From NCBI GenBank assembly GCA_964453335.1, contig CAYVOK010000015.1:1-64000 (forward strand): a DNA stretch of 64,000 bases. The letters run 5' to 3'. Every line of letters begins with the position of its first letter. Position 1 is the first letter of the stretch. The DNA comes from VGBO01 sp964453335 (GTDB taxonomy: Bacteria > Actinomycetota > Acidimicrobiia > Acidimicrobiales > CAIXPF01). A program made the position numbers and the translations under genes. Below, piece after piece: positions 33,334-41,684 of the stretch. Below the pieces are notes generated by a model. It was given only the letters and a program-made list of their open reading frames with translations. It did no database searches and was not told where the DNA came from.

Positions 33334-33912
33334 GACGTCGAGGGCGGCTCGGTCTCCGGTGCGGGCGTCGACGAGATCCTCCGGCCGGTCGACGTCCCAC
33401 CCGAGCGCCGGGTCACGCACCACACGCAACGCCAGGCCGCACCGCAACGCCTCGGCCCCGTGGCGGTGGAACGATCCCGGGCCGTAGGCGAAGCCGAAGC
33501 CTGCGCCGGTCGGGACGACGAGCACGTTCGTGCCGTCGTCGTGGCGGTCGGGGACGATCGTCACGCCGGTGCCGGACGCGAGGCGGGCGAGGCCCGCCGG
33601 TCGGGGGAGGTCACCGTGCGCGACGACGACCCGGTCGACACCGCGGGCGGCGAGCGTCGCCGTGCCGAGACGGACCGCCGCGTCGAGACCGGGTTCGGGG
33701 CAGTGCAGCACCGTCGCCCCGAGCTCCACCGCCCAGGTCGCGACCTCGGCGTCGTCGCAGACGACGACGACGGGCAGCGGTGCGGCGGCCCGCACCACGC
33801 CGGTGGCGAGCGTCCGGGCGAGGCGTGCCCGGCCCGCACCGTCGAGCACGTCGCGCAGGCGTGCCTTCGCCTGCCCGAACGCCTTCACGGGGACGAGCAC
33901 GGCGGCGGTCAC
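33331..33912 (-). CDS. cofC: 2-phospho-L-lactate (or phosphoenolpyruvate) guanylyltransferase, F420 biosynthesis
   Basis: Nucleotidyltransferase of 193 residues that activates phosphoenolpyruvate or 2-phospholactate with GTP for coenzyme F420 (CofC/FbiD). The family start VLVPVKAFGQAKARLRDVL is clear, followed by VVVVCDDAEVATWA, HGDLPRPAGLARL and VPDRHDDGTNVLVV, then FAYGPGSFHRHGAEA. In actinobacteria the substrate is thought to be phosphoenolpyruvate. The other F420 genes are not in the window, but several LLM-family oxidoreductases that could use F420 are. GTG 33912 has a TAGAGT element 7 nt upstream. Confidence 0.93.
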   Translation of the reverse strand: MTAAVLVPVKAFGQAKARLRDVLDGAGRARLARTLATGVVRAAAPLPVVVVCDDAEVATWAVELGATVLHCPEPGLDAAVRLGTATLAARGVDRVVVAHGDLPRPAGLARLASGTGVTIVPDRHDDGTNVLVVPTGAGFGFAYGPGSFHRHGAEALRCGLALRVVRDPALGWDVDRPEDLVDARTGDRAALDV

Positions 33913-33919
33913 GGCGCCG

Positions 33920-33925
33920 ACTCTA
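33920..33925 (-). promoter_or_regulatory. -10 element, cofC
   Basis: TAGAGT on the minus strand, 7 nt before the GTG at 33912. Confidence 0.5.
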
Positions 33926-33962
33926 GGGGTGCGGCATCCGGGACGACGCGGTGGGAGCGCCC

Positions 33963-33968
33963 TAGGGT
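33963..33968 (+). promoter_or_regulatory. -10 element, gpsA
   Basis: TAGGGT ends 7 nt before the ATG at 33976. Confidence 0.5.
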
Positions 33969-33975
33969 GTGGCGC

Positions 33976-34977
33976 ATGAACGTGCGGGTCGTCGTCGTCG
34001 GAGCAGGTCCGTGGGGGACCACCGTGGCGAACCTCGCCGTGCGGAACGCCCCGACCACCCTGTGGGCCCGCGACCCGGCGCTCGCGGAGGAGATCGACCG
34101 GTCGGCCACGAACTCCCGCTACCTGCCGGGCTTCGCCCTCGATCCGGCGCTGCGGGCGACGTCGTCGCTGCAGGACGCGGTCGAGGCCGCGGACGTGGTC
34201 GTGATGGCCGTGCCGTCCCACGTGTTCCGTGACACCCTCGACGCGGTCGCCGCGCACGTGCGCCCCTGGGTGCCGGTGGTGAGCCTCACCAAGGGCCTCG
34301 AACCGGTGACGAACCTGCGGATGACCGAGATCGTGGAGGAGGTGCTCCCCGGCCACCCTGTCGGTGTGCTCACCGGGCCGAACCTCTCCAAGGAGATCCT
34401 CGACGGGCAGGCCGCCGCCGCGGTCATCGCACTCGGCGTGCCCCACATCAGCGAGGTCCTGCAGCGGGTGTTCGCATCCGACCTGTACCGCGTGTACCCG
34501 AACGACGACGTCGTCGGCTGTGAGATCGCCGGCGCCGTGAAGAACGTGATCGCGCTGGCGTCGGGCATCGCGGACGGGCTCGGCACCGGCGACAACACGC
34601 GTGCGACCGTGATCACCCGCGGCTTCGGCGAGATGATGCGCCTCGGCACCGCGCTCGGCGGTCGGACCGAGACGCTCTCCGGTCTCGCCGGCATGGGCGA
34701 CCTCATCGCCACCTGCATCGCGCAGGAGGGGCGGAACCGGTCCTTCGGCGAGGAGCTCGGTCGGGGTCGTCCGCTCGAGGAGCTGCTCGCCGCGTCTCCC
34801 CACGGGATCGAGGGCGTGCGCGCCGCCGCCCCGGTGATGGCGCTCGCCCGCCGCTGCGGCGTCGACATGCCGATCTGCGCCGAGATGGACGCCGTCGTCA
34901 ACCACGGCCGGTCCCCGGCGGAGGCGTACCGGGGCCTGCTGCGCCGGTCGCCGCAGGCCGCGCTCCGCTCCCGGTGA
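33976..34977 (+). CDS. gpsA: NAD(P)H-dependent glycerol-3-phosphate dehydrogenase
   Basis: Makes sn-glycerol-3-phosphate from dihydroxyacetone phosphate for phospholipid synthesis. The 333 residues include the Rossmann start VVVVGAGPWGTTVANLA, SATNSRYLPGF, VVMAVPSHVFRDTL, SLTKGLEP, GVLTGPNLSKEI, the catalytic lysine in EIAGAVKNVIALASGIADGL, and NTRATVITRGFGEM with SGLAGMGDLIATC. The stop overlaps the next gene's GTG, linking it to the unknown protein at 34974 and to rnhB. Confidence 0.97.
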   Translation: MNVRVVVVGAGPWGTTVANLAVRNAPTTLWARDPALAEEIDRSATNSRYLPGFALDPALRATSSLQDAVEAADVVVMAVPSHVFRDTLDAVAAHVRPWVPVVSLTKGLEPVTNLRMTEIVEEVLPGHPVGVLTGPNLSKEILDGQAAAAVIALGVPHISEVLQRVFASDLYRVYPNDDVVGCEIAGAVKNVIALASGIADGLGTGDNTRATVITRGFGEMMRLGTALGGRTETLSGLAGMGDLIATCIAQEGRNRSFGEELGRGRPLEELLAASPHGIEGVRAAAPVMALARRCGVDMPICAEMDAVVNHGRSPAEAYRGLLRRSPQAALRSR

Positions 34978-36410
34978 GCGCGGGCACCGACGTCGTCCTC
35001 GGCGTCGCGGGCGGCGGAGCGGTCGCGACCTGCGACGGCGGCGGTCGGATCCGGACGACCGCGCCCGACGGCACACCGCTCGTCGCCGACGTCTGGTTCG
35101 GCGGTGCGACCGGATGGGTGCGGCCGGCGTCGGACGCCACCCTGCGACACCGCACGATCGAGGGCACGCCGGTCGTGGAGACGGTCGTGCGGGTCGAGGG
35201 CGCCGACGTGATCCGGCGCACGTACGCCACCGTCGGGCCCGGCGGTCCGCTGGTCGCGACCGAGATCACCGTCGAGGGACGCCTCCCCGTCGCCGTCGCG
35301 TTCCTGTGGCGGCGCTCGGACGGTCGACCGTTGCGGGTGCACGTCGACGGGGCGACCGTGTCGGTCGACGACGTGCCGGTCGTCGTCGGTCCGCGCGCAC
35401 CCGGCGCGGTCCGCGCCGCGGACGGTGCGGACGACGTCGCCGCACGCCTCGGCACCGAGGGCTTCGACGACGCGGGCCCGCTCGTCGCCGTCGTCTGGCC
35501 GCTCGCGCACGGTTCGACGACCCGCTTCGCACTCGCACCCCTGCCCCCCGGCGAGGTCGTCCCCGCCGGCCTCGCCGCGGCCGACCAGGTGGTGCGCGGC
35601 TGGATCCGTCAGCTCGACGGCGGCACCCGGGTCGACGTCGCCGATCCGGTCGCGCTCGCACGGCTGCGCGCGGATGTCGCAGCGGCTCTGGTCCTCGCGC
35701 CGAACAGCGCCGACGCTGCGGTCGCGGCGGTGCTCGACGACTGGGGGCACCATGCCGACGCCGCCGGGGTGCTCGCCCGCATGACGGTGGTGCCCGACGT
35801 CGACGCCGACCACGTTGCGCTGCTCGGCGCCCTCGACCACCACCGGCGCCGCACCGCCGACCCGGCGTTCGCCCGTGCCGCCGTGCCGACGGTGCTCGTC
35901 GCGGTCGACGCACTCCGTGCCCGCCCCGATCCGGCGGCCCGCGCCGCCGTGGAGGCCGGGGCACGCCTGCTCGAGGCTGCGGGGGAGCACGCTGCCGCAG
36001 CGGTCGCCCGCCGTCCCCGCCGTCGCCTCCTCGCCCGCCGCACCTCGGCCGCAGCGTCGGCGGCTGCGACGCCACCGTCAGCCGACGGGCTCCGGGCGTT
36101 CCTCCTCGGCGAGGACGACGGCGCCGACGTCCTCGACCTGCTCGCCGGTTGGACGCCCGACCTCGCGGGCCGACCGATCGAGGTCGTCGGGCTGCCGAGC
36201 CGGTTCGGGCCGGTGTCCTTCGCCCTGCGCTGGCACGGCCCGAACGTGGCCCTGCTGTGGGAGGTCGAGGGCGACGACGGGACACCGTCGCCGACCCTCA
36301 CCTGCGCCGCGATCGACCCCGGATGGTCGACGACCGACCGTCGTGGCGAGGCGTTGCTCGTCCCACGTGCACCGCTCGTCGTCGACGACGGGTCGGCGAG
36401 TTTCTCCTGA
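34974..36410 (+). CDS. Conserved-looking protein of unknown function, 478 aa
   Basis: I do not recognise this protein firmly. The N-terminal 180 residues are beta-rich (FGGATGWVRPASDATLRHRT, VETVVRVEGADVIRRTYATV) and resemble the beta-sandwich that precedes helical barrels in some glycoside hydrolases. The middle (about 215-350) is helical and Ala-rich, and the end (SRFGPVSFALRWHGPNVALL) is again beta. That pattern suggests a six-hairpin glycosidase-like fold with low certainty; no catalytic acid could be picked out. GTG 34974 overlaps the gpsA stop, and rnhB follows after 7 bases, so all three are probably cotranscribed. Confidence 0.75.
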   Translation: MSAGTDVVLGVAGGGAVATCDGGGRIRTTAPDGTPLVADVWFGGATGWVRPASDATLRHRTIEGTPVVETVVRVEGADVIRRTYATVGPGGPLVATEITVEGRLPVAVAFLWRRSDGRPLRVHVDGATVSVDDVPVVVGPRAPGAVRAADGADDVAARLGTEGFDDAGPLVAVVWPLAHGSTTRFALAPLPPGEVVPAGLAAADQVVRGWIRQLDGGTRVDVADPVALARLRADVAAALVLAPNSADAAVAAVLDDWGHHADAAGVLARMTVVPDVDADHVALLGALDHHRRRTADPAFARAAVPTVLVAVDALRARPDPAARAAVEAGARLLEAAGEHAAAAVARRPRRRLLARRTSAAASAAATPPSADGLRAFLLGEDDGADVLDLLAGWTPDLAGRPIEVVGLPSRFGPVSFALRWHGPNVALLWEVEGDDGTPSPTLTCAAIDPGWSTTDRRGEALLVPRAPLVVDDGSASFS

Positions 36411-36417
36411 GGTCGGC

Positions 36418-37104
36418 GTGGCGCGACGCGACGCACCCGACCGCACGGTCGAGGAATCCCTGCTCGCCGTCCCCGGTCGCACGCTCCTCGCCGGTGTCGA
36501 CGAGGTCGGGCGGGGGGCGCTCGGCGGTCCGGTGAGCGTCGGTGTCGCACTCGTCGGCGCGGATGCGGCACCCGTGCCCGACGGCCTCGCCGACTCGAAG
36601 CTGCTGTCGCCGCGGCGACGTGCCGCCCTCGTGCCGCAGATCCGGTCCTGGGTCCGCGCCGCGGCGGTCGGCCACGCGTCCGCAGCAGAGATCGACGCAT
36701 GGGGGATCACCGCGGCGTTGCGGGTCGCCGGGCACCGGGCGATCGCCCGCCTCGGGGCCGTGCCGGACGTGGTGCTCCTCGACGGCCGGCACGACTGGCT
36801 CACACCGCCGGTGCGCCCGGGGCTCTTCGACGGGCCGACCGACGAACTGGTCGCGTTGCCCGACGTCGTCACCGTCGTCGGCGCCGACCGTCGCTGCGCG
36901 GCCGTCGCCGCGGCGAGCGTGCTCGCGAAGGTCGAACGCGACGACCTGCTCACCGAGCTCGCGACCCGCTACCCGGCCTACGGCTGGGAGCGGAACAAGG
37001 GCTACGGCTCGGCCGCCCACATGGCGGCGTTGGCGGAGCTCGGCCCGTGCGCCGAGCACCGCCGCAGCTGGCGTCTGCCGGAGGTCAGGCCGGTCGTGCG
37101 GTGA
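36418..37104 (+). CDS. rnhB: Ribonuclease HII
   Basis: Removes RNA from RNA-DNA hybrids and single ribonucleotides. In 228 residues it has the active-site segment LAGVDEVGRGALGGPVSVG with D28 and E29, LADSKLLSPRRRAALV, ALRVAGHRAIARLG, VVLLDGRHDW and the closing YPAYGWERNKGYGSAAHMAAL. An insertion sits around the PPVRPGLFDGPTDELVALPD region. GTG 36418 follows the upstream stop by 7 bases. The 3' end overlaps the convergent acyl-CoA dehydrogenase by 20 bases. Confidence 0.95.
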   Translation: MARRDAPDRTVEESLLAVPGRTLLAGVDEVGRGALGGPVSVGVALVGADAAPVPDGLADSKLLSPRRRAALVPQIRSWVRAAAVGHASAAEIDAWGITAALRVAGHRAIARLGAVPDVVLLDGRHDWLTPPVRPGLFDGPTDELVALPDVVTVVGADRRCAAVAAASVLAKVERDDLLTELATRYPAYGWERNKGYGSAAHMAALAELGPCAEHRRSWRLPEVRPVVR

Positions 37105-38365
37105 GCGAGCCGCCCTTCGGGATGTCCGTGAAGGCGCTCGTCGTGTCGATCCCCGGCTCCTTCGGGAGGCCGAGCACCCGCTCGCCGACGATGTTCCGCA
37201 GCGTCTCGTCGGAACCGCCGGCGATGCTCATCGCCGGGACGGTCAGCAGGTACCCGGTCCAGGAGTAGGTGCCCCACTCGCCGGTGTCGGCGGTGATGCG
37301 CGGGCCGAGCACGCGCGACACGAAGCTCGAGATCGCCCGCATGTTGTCGGTGAGCGCGAGCTTCGACGCCGACATCTCCGGCCCGGGCACCTGGCCGGCG
37401 CGGATGCGGTCCATCATCCGTTGCGCCGAGTACCGGGCGACCATCGACCCGGTGTAGATCCGCATCAGCTCGTCGCGCACCACGGCGTCGTCGACGAGGC
37501 CGAAGTGGCGCACCATCTCGATGAGGCGGGTCACCGACACGTTGCCGCCGCCGCCCGCACCGCCGGAACCGATCGACGCCCGTTCGTTCATGAGCGTCGT
37601 GAGCGCCACACGCCAGCCGTCGTTGACCTCGCCGAGACGGTTGACGTCGGGCACGCGGTAGTCGTTGAAGAACACCTCGTTGAACGCAGCGCCGCCCGAC
37701 ATCTGCCGGAGCGGACGCACCTCGATGTTCGGGTCGTGCATGTCGACGACGAACGCGGTGATGCCACGGTGCTTCGGCAGGCTCGGGTCGGTACGGCAGA
37801 CGACCTCGCCGACGTCTGAGTAGTGCGCACCCGACGTCCACACCTTCTGGCCGTTGATGACCCACTCGTCACCGTCGCGCTCGGCCTTGCACTGCAGGCC
37901 GGCGAGGTCCGACCCCGCACCCGGCTCGGAGAACAGCTGGCAGCCGACGAGGTCGCCTCGGAACATCTTCGGCAGCAGCGCGGCCTTCACGTCGGGGTGG
38001 GCGTGCTCGTTGATCGTCGGGGCGACCATGCCGAGGCCGATCCCGAAGAACGCCTGGTTCGGCACCTCGAAGCGCGACTCGAGCTCGCTGTAGACGCGGT
38101 CGTACGCGTGGGGGAGTTCCCGTCCACCGAACGCCTTCGGCCCGGTGATCCACCCGAAGCCGGCGTCGAACCGCTTCGCCCGCCACGCCTTCGCCTCGGC
38201 GATCTCGGTCTGTTCCTCGTCACGGTCCGGTTCCCGCAGGAGCGACGTGTGGTCGGGGCCCTGCCCCCAGACGAACTTCTTCTGTTCGGCCTTCGGTTTC
38301 GCGTTCGCCTCGAGGAACGCGAGCACGTCGGCGCGGAACTGGTCGAGCGTGGGGAGGTCTGCCAT
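37085..38365 (-). CDS. Acyl-CoA dehydrogenase family protein
   Basis: FAD-dependent acyl-CoA dehydrogenase of 426 residues. Landmarks are QLFSEPGAGSDLAGLQCKAE, DEWVINGQKVWTSGAHYSDV, KHRGITAFVVDM, VRPLRQMSGGAAFNEVFFND and the C-terminal AGGSDETLRNIVGERVLGLP. It belongs to the same broad group as the enzymes at 10687 and 55503, so it is one of three related dehydrogenases in the window. ATG 38365 is supported by a -10 element ending 8 nt upstream. It is divergent from the small membrane protein at 38390, with overlapping -10 elements. Confidence 0.93.
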   Translation of the reverse strand: MADLPTLDQFRADVLAFLEANAKPKAEQKKFVWGQGPDHTSLLREPDRDEEQTEIAEAKAWRAKRFDAGFGWITGPKAFGGRELPHAYDRVYSELESRFEVPNQAFFGIGLGMVAPTINEHAHPDVKAALLPKMFRGDLVGCQLFSEPGAGSDLAGLQCKAERDGDEWVINGQKVWTSGAHYSDVGEVVCRTDPSLPKHRGITAFVVDMHDPNIEVRPLRQMSGGAAFNEVFFNDYRVPDVNRLGEVNDGWRVALTTLMNERASIGSGGAGGGGNVSVTRLIEMVRHFGLVDDAVVRDELMRIYTGSMVARYSAQRMMDRIRAGQVPGPEMSASKLALTDNMRAISSFVSRVLGPRITADTGEWGTYSWTGYLLTVPAMSIAGGSDETLRNIVGERVLGLPKEPGIDTTSAFTDIPKGGSLTARPA

Positions 38366-38373
38366 GAGGGGGA

Positions 38374-38379
38374 ACGGTA
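38374..38379 (-). promoter_or_regulatory. -10 element, acyl-CoA dehydrogenase gene
   Basis: TACCGT on the minus strand, 8 nt before the ATG at 38365. It overlaps the opposing -10 by two bases. Confidence 0.45.
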
Positions 38380-38383
38380 GCGT
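38378..38383 (+). promoter_or_regulatory. -10 element, small membrane protein gene
   Basis: TAGCGT ends 6 nt before the GTG at 38390. Confidence 0.45.
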
Positions 38384-38389
38384 CGTGCC

Positions 38390-38794
38390 GTGCCTTCCGC
38401 CCTGCCCACCGCGCTGCGTCCGACGGCGCGTTGTGGTGACGTGGCGGTGGTGCTCTTCGGTGCGTGGAACCTCCTCATGTGGGGGGCGCGGGTCCGCAAC
38501 ATCGTCGTCGACCCCGATCTCGACACGACGGCACGCCTCGCGTGGGTGGTCCCGGCGGTGCTGTTCGCCGCCGGAGGTGCGGTGGCGTTGCTGCACCGCT
38601 TCGTGCGCACGACGGTCACCCGCCGTGTCGTGGTCGTGACCGCGGTCGGCGCGCTCCTGTACTGGCCGGTGCGCACGGTGCTGCTCGTCGGGAACGGGCA
38701 TCCGGCGGCGTTCGTGGTCGTGCACCTGGTGCTCGCCGTGGTGTCGTGCGCGCTCGCGGCCGGCGTCCTGCTGCGGTCGCAGCCGTCGCGGTAG
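38390..38794 (+). CDS. Small integral membrane protein, unknown function
   Basis: A 134-residue protein with four predicted membrane segments, roughly residues 17-33, 48-67, 76-97 and 105-125, and short polar links. It has no motif I can name, though the layout (WNLLMWGARVRNIV, then LLYWPVRTVLLVG) resembles small actinobacterial four-helix membrane proteins of unknown role. GTG 38390 is chosen from the -10 element 6 nt upstream. The TAG stop is part of the next gene's -10. Confidence 0.75.
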   Translation: MPSALPTALRPTARCGDVAVVLFGAWNLLMWGARVRNIVVDPDLDTTARLAWVVPAVLFAAGGAVALLHRFVRTTVTRRVVVVTAVGALLYWPVRTVLLVGNGHPAAFVVVHLVLAVVSCALAAGVLLRSQPSR

Positions 38795-38797
38795 GCT
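38792..38797 (+). promoter_or_regulatory. -10 element overlapping the upstream stop codon
   Basis: TAGGCT, whose TAG is the stop codon of the membrane protein gene, ends 9 nt before the ATG at 38807. Confidence 0.45.
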
Positions 38798-38806
38798 CAC
38801 GGCGCT

Positions 38807-39115
38807 ATGGGCCAGCCCGTTCACGTCATCGAATTCCCGACCGCCCGTCCGGGGGTGTTCCGCTACGAGACGAACCGGACGCTCTCGGGGATGGGGCACG
38901 ACCGGTTCGACGCCGCACAGCCGCCGACGGGTGACCGTCCGACGGAGGTGCTCGCCCGTCGCCTGTTCGAACGGGGCGGCGTGCGGCGTGTGCACGTCTA
39001 CGGCGGTGTCGTCACCGTCGAGCTCGACGGGACGGACGCATCGGGTGTCCGTGAGATCATCGAGGACCTGTACGTGTACTACCGGCCGGGTGTCGAGGTG
39101 ACCGTCCCCTCCTGA
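38807..39115 (+). CDS. Stand-alone Nfu N-terminal-like domain protein
   Basis: A 102-residue protein resembling the N-terminal domain of Nfu iron-sulfur scaffold proteins: an initial beta-rich part, then TEVLARRLFERGGVRRVHVY, GGVVTVELDG and a closing helix DASGVREIIEDLYVYYRPG. The cysteine-bearing C-terminal Nfu domain is absent and the protein has no cysteine, so it cannot carry a cluster by itself. A role in iron-sulfur protein handling is only a guess from the domain. Confidence 0.65.
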   Translation: MGQPVHVIEFPTARPGVFRYETNRTLSGMGHDRFDAAQPPTGDRPTEVLARRLFERGGVRRVHVYGGVVTVELDGTDASGVREIIEDLYVYYRPGVEVTVPS

Positions 39116-39151
39116 GGACGGTTCCCGGTGGCGGTTCCCCGCCCCGGTCGA

Positions 39152-39166
39152 TCGAACACCTGTTCG
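39152..39166. promoter_or_regulatory. LexA (SOS) box upstream of imuA'
   Basis: TCGAACACCTGTTCG contains the perfect arms CGAAC and GTTCG around 4 bases, matching the Gram-positive/actinobacterial LexA consensus. It lies directly upstream of the -10 TATGCT. Confidence 0.85.
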
Positions 39167-39167
39167 C

Positions 39168-39173
39168 TATGCT
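39168..39173 (+). promoter_or_regulatory. -10 element, imuA'-imuB
   Basis: TATGCT ends 6 nt before the GTG at 39180 and abuts the LexA box. Confidence 0.55.
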
Positions 39174-39179
39174 CGTCGG

Positions 39180-39956
39180 GTGCCCTCCGCCGCCCGTTCC
39201 GTCGATCCGTCGGTGCTCGCCGCCCTGGCCGGGCGTGTGCGGCCGGCGGGTGCGGATGCCACCGACCGGCTCCTGCCGCTCGACGACGCGTTCGCCGACC
39301 TCGTCCCCCGGGCCGGGCTGCAGCGCGGCCTGACCGTCGCCGTCGACGGGGTCGGGGCGACCACGCTCGCCCTCGGTCTGGTCGCCGCGGCCTCGCGTGC
39401 GGGATCGTGGGTCGCAACGGTCGTGCCCGCCGGCGGATCCCTGCCGGTCGGTGTCGAGGCGGCGGAACGCGCCGGGGTCGACCCGGCACGGTTCGTGGTC
39501 GTCGACCCGGTCCCCGCCGACCGCTGGGCGGAGACCGTCGCCGCACTGGTGGAGGGCGTCGACGTGGTGCTGCTCGTCGCCCCGCCGCCCACCGCGGCGC
39601 CGCCGGCGGGGCGCATCCGGCGGCTCCTCGCCCGGGCACGGGAACGCGGCGCCGTGCTCGTCCCCGTCGGTTGGGCCGCGGCGGGATGGCCCGACCGGGC
39701 CGATCTCGTCGTGCGGGCCGTGCCGGACCGGGCGGCGGGCCCCGGCGGTTGGCAGGGGATCGGGGTGGGGCACGGCACCCTGCTGGCCCGTCGGGTCGAG
39801 GTGGTGGTGCAGGGTCGCCGGGCGGCGGCGGCACCACGGTCGGGGGTGCTGTGGCTGCCCGGTCCCGACGGCCGGGTCGCCGGCGACGGTCGCCCGACGC
39901 TGCGGTCCGTGCCCGCCCCCGGGGCGGCGGGTGCCGGCGCACCGGTGGCGTCGTGA
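39180..39956 (+). CDS. imuA': ImuA'-like mutasome protein
   Basis: A 258-residue RecA-related protein of the SOS mutasome, thought to link the pseudo-polymerase ImuB to the repair site. The RecA-like core is visible in RGLTVAVDGVGATTLALGLV, AGSWVATVVPAGGSLPVGVE and DVVLLVAPP, but the Walker A motif is degenerate (VDGVGATT), as reported for ImuA'. Identity rests on this together with its position: a LexA box in front and imuB overlapping its stop as GTGA. Confidence 0.82.
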   Translation: MPSAARSVDPSVLAALAGRVRPAGADATDRLLPLDDAFADLVPRAGLQRGLTVAVDGVGATTLALGLVAAASRAGSWVATVVPAGGSLPVGVEAAERAGVDPARFVVVDPVPADRWAETVAALVEGVDVVLLVAPPPTAAPPAGRIRRLLARARERGAVLVPVGWAAAGWPDRADLVVRAVPDRAAGPGGWQGIGVGHGTLLARRVEVVVQGRRAAAAPRSGVLWLPGPDGRVAGDGRPTLRSVPAPGAAGAGAPVAS

Positions 39957-41587
39957 CCCCACCGCCGCCCCGGGTCGCGGTCCTGCACTGTCCCGACTGG
40001 CCCGCCGTCGCGCTCGGTGTCGGGGCGGACGACCCGGCGGTCGTGGTCGCCGCCGACCGGGTGGTCGCAGCGACTCCGGCGGCCCGTGCCGACGGCGTGG
40101 GGGAGGGGATGCGGCGCCGGACCGCGCAGGCCCGCAGCCCGGCGCTCACGGTCCTCGAACGCGACCGCGACCTCGAGGCCCGCCGGTTCGAGGCGGTGGT
40201 CGTCGCGGTCACGACCTGCGTACCGACGGTGGAGCTCGCCGTCCCCGGGACCTGTCGGTTCCTGGCGGGTGCGGCGTCCCGGCACGCAGGCGGCGACACG
40301 GCACTCGTCGCCACGGCCGGCGGCCGAGTCGACGAGGTCCTCGCCCGCCTCGCCGGAGGATGGCGCTGCGGGGTGGGGATCGCGGACGGAGTCGTCGCCG
40401 CCGAACTCGCCGCCCGGGCCGGGGGTGGGGTGGTCCCCGCCGGCGGGTCCGCGGCGTTCCTCGCCCCGTTCCCGCTCGGGGTGCTCGCCCGACCGTGGTC
40501 GCGGGGGATGCCCGTCACCGGTGCCGGGGTCGCCGACCGTCGGGAGGTGCTCGACGTGCTGGGCCGGCTCGGGGTCGACACGCTCGGTGGGTTCGCTGCG
40601 CTCGACGCGGCGTCGGTGCTCGCCCGGTTCGGGGTGGTCGGCGTCGCGCTGCACCGCCTCGCCCGGGGCGACGACCCGGTCGCACCGCGCGCGGTCGAAC
40701 CCCCGGGCGACCGGACGGTCACCGTCGCCTTCGACGACCCGGTCGACCGTCTCGACCGTGCCGCCTTCGTCGCGAAAACGCTCGCCGACCGGCTCGTCGC
40801 CGCCCTCGACGACGCCGGTCTGGTGTGCCGGCGACTCGTCGTCGAGGCGGTGACCGAGGACGGCGACGTCCTCGTCCGCCCCTGGGTGCACCCGGTCGCG
40901 TTCACGGCCGGTGCGATCGCCGAACGGGTGCGTTGGCAGCTCGAGGGTTGGGTGGCCGGGCCGGCGTCCGACCGTCCGGGCGCGGGGCTCGTCTCGTTGT
41001 CCCTGGCACCCGACCTCGTCGTCCCGGCGACCGGACGCCAGGAGGGGTTGTGGGGCGGGACCGGCGGCGACACGGAGGCGGTGGCCCGGACCCTCGCCCG
41101 GGTCGCCGGACTCCTCGGCCCCGACGCGGTCCGGTTGCCCGAACGTCGTGGGGGGCGGCATCCCGGCGAGTCCCATGCACTCGTGCCGGCGACCACGGTC
41201 GACCTCGCAGCGCGGCTCACCCCCCGGCGCCGCCCCCGGGGTCGCCGGCGCGCGGTCGACCCGCCCGACCGGGCCACCGCACCCTGGCCGGGTCGTCTGC
41301 CCACCGCCCCGGCCCGGGTCGCATCGGCCGGGGTGTCGTGCACGGTGGTCGACGCCACGGGGGCCCCGGTCACCGTCGACGGCCGCGGTGCGGTGGGGGC
41401 ACCGCCGGCGCAGGTGGACGGTCGTTCTGTCGTGGCGTGGGGTGGACCGTGGCCGGTGGAGGAACGCTGGTGGGACCGTCGCACCCGTCGGCGTGTCGCC
41501 CGGTTGCAGGTCGTCCTCGACGACGACCGGGCGCTCCTCGTCGAACTCGAGGACGGCCGTTGGCGCCTCGCGGCGGTGCACGACTGA
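39953..41587 (+). CDS. imuB: ImuB, inactive Y-family polymerase of the mutasome
   Basis: Y-family polymerase-like adaptor, 544 residues. The start RVAVLHCPDWPAVALGV and the region VPTVELAVPGTCRFLAGAAS lack the acidic residues that bind catalytic metal in active Y polymerases, as expected for ImuB. Fingers and little-finger parts follow (LGRLGVDTLGGFAALDAASV, LHRLARGDDP). QEGLWG at 363-368 fits the beta-clamp-binding motif of mycobacterial ImuB. The C-terminal 180 residues are the interaction tail. GTG 39953 overlaps the imuA' stop. Confidence 0.92.
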   Translation: MTPPPPRVAVLHCPDWPAVALGVGADDPAVVVAADRVVAATPAARADGVGEGMRRRTAQARSPALTVLERDRDLEARRFEAVVVAVTTCVPTVELAVPGTCRFLAGAASRHAGGDTALVATAGGRVDEVLARLAGGWRCGVGIADGVVAAELAARAGGGVVPAGGSAAFLAPFPLGVLARPWSRGMPVTGAGVADRREVLDVLGRLGVDTLGGFAALDAASVLARFGVVGVALHRLARGDDPVAPRAVEPPGDRTVTVAFDDPVDRLDRAAFVAKTLADRLVAALDDAGLVCRRLVVEAVTEDGDVLVRPWVHPVAFTAGAIAERVRWQLEGWVAGPASDRPGAGLVSLSLAPDLVVPATGRQEGLWGGTGGDTEAVARTLARVAGLLGPDAVRLPERRGGRHPGESHALVPATTVDLAARLTPRRRPRGRRRAVDPPDRATAPWPGRLPTAPARVASAGVSCTVVDATGAPVTVDGRGAVGAPPAQVDGRSVVAWGGPWPVEERWWDRRTRRRVARLQVVLDDDRALLVELEDGRWRLAAVHD

Positions 41588-41636
41588 GGGGATCGCGCAC
41601 CCCTGCCCGCCTGCGGACAAGGGGTCGGCGCCGACC

Positions 41637-41642
41637 TAGGAT
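41637..41642 (+). promoter_or_regulatory. -10 element, sodA
   Basis: TAGGAT about 42 nt before the ATG; a GGAGGA ribosome-binding site at 41673-41678 shows this gene has a normal leader. Confidence 0.45.
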
Positions 41643-41684
41643 CACCCGCACCCCGACCCGGGACCGCCTGCTGGAGGACCACCC

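Noticed and set aside
41587..41604. AGGGG/CCCCT hairpin after imuB
   Set aside because: Only five pairs with an 8-nt loop and no T-run.
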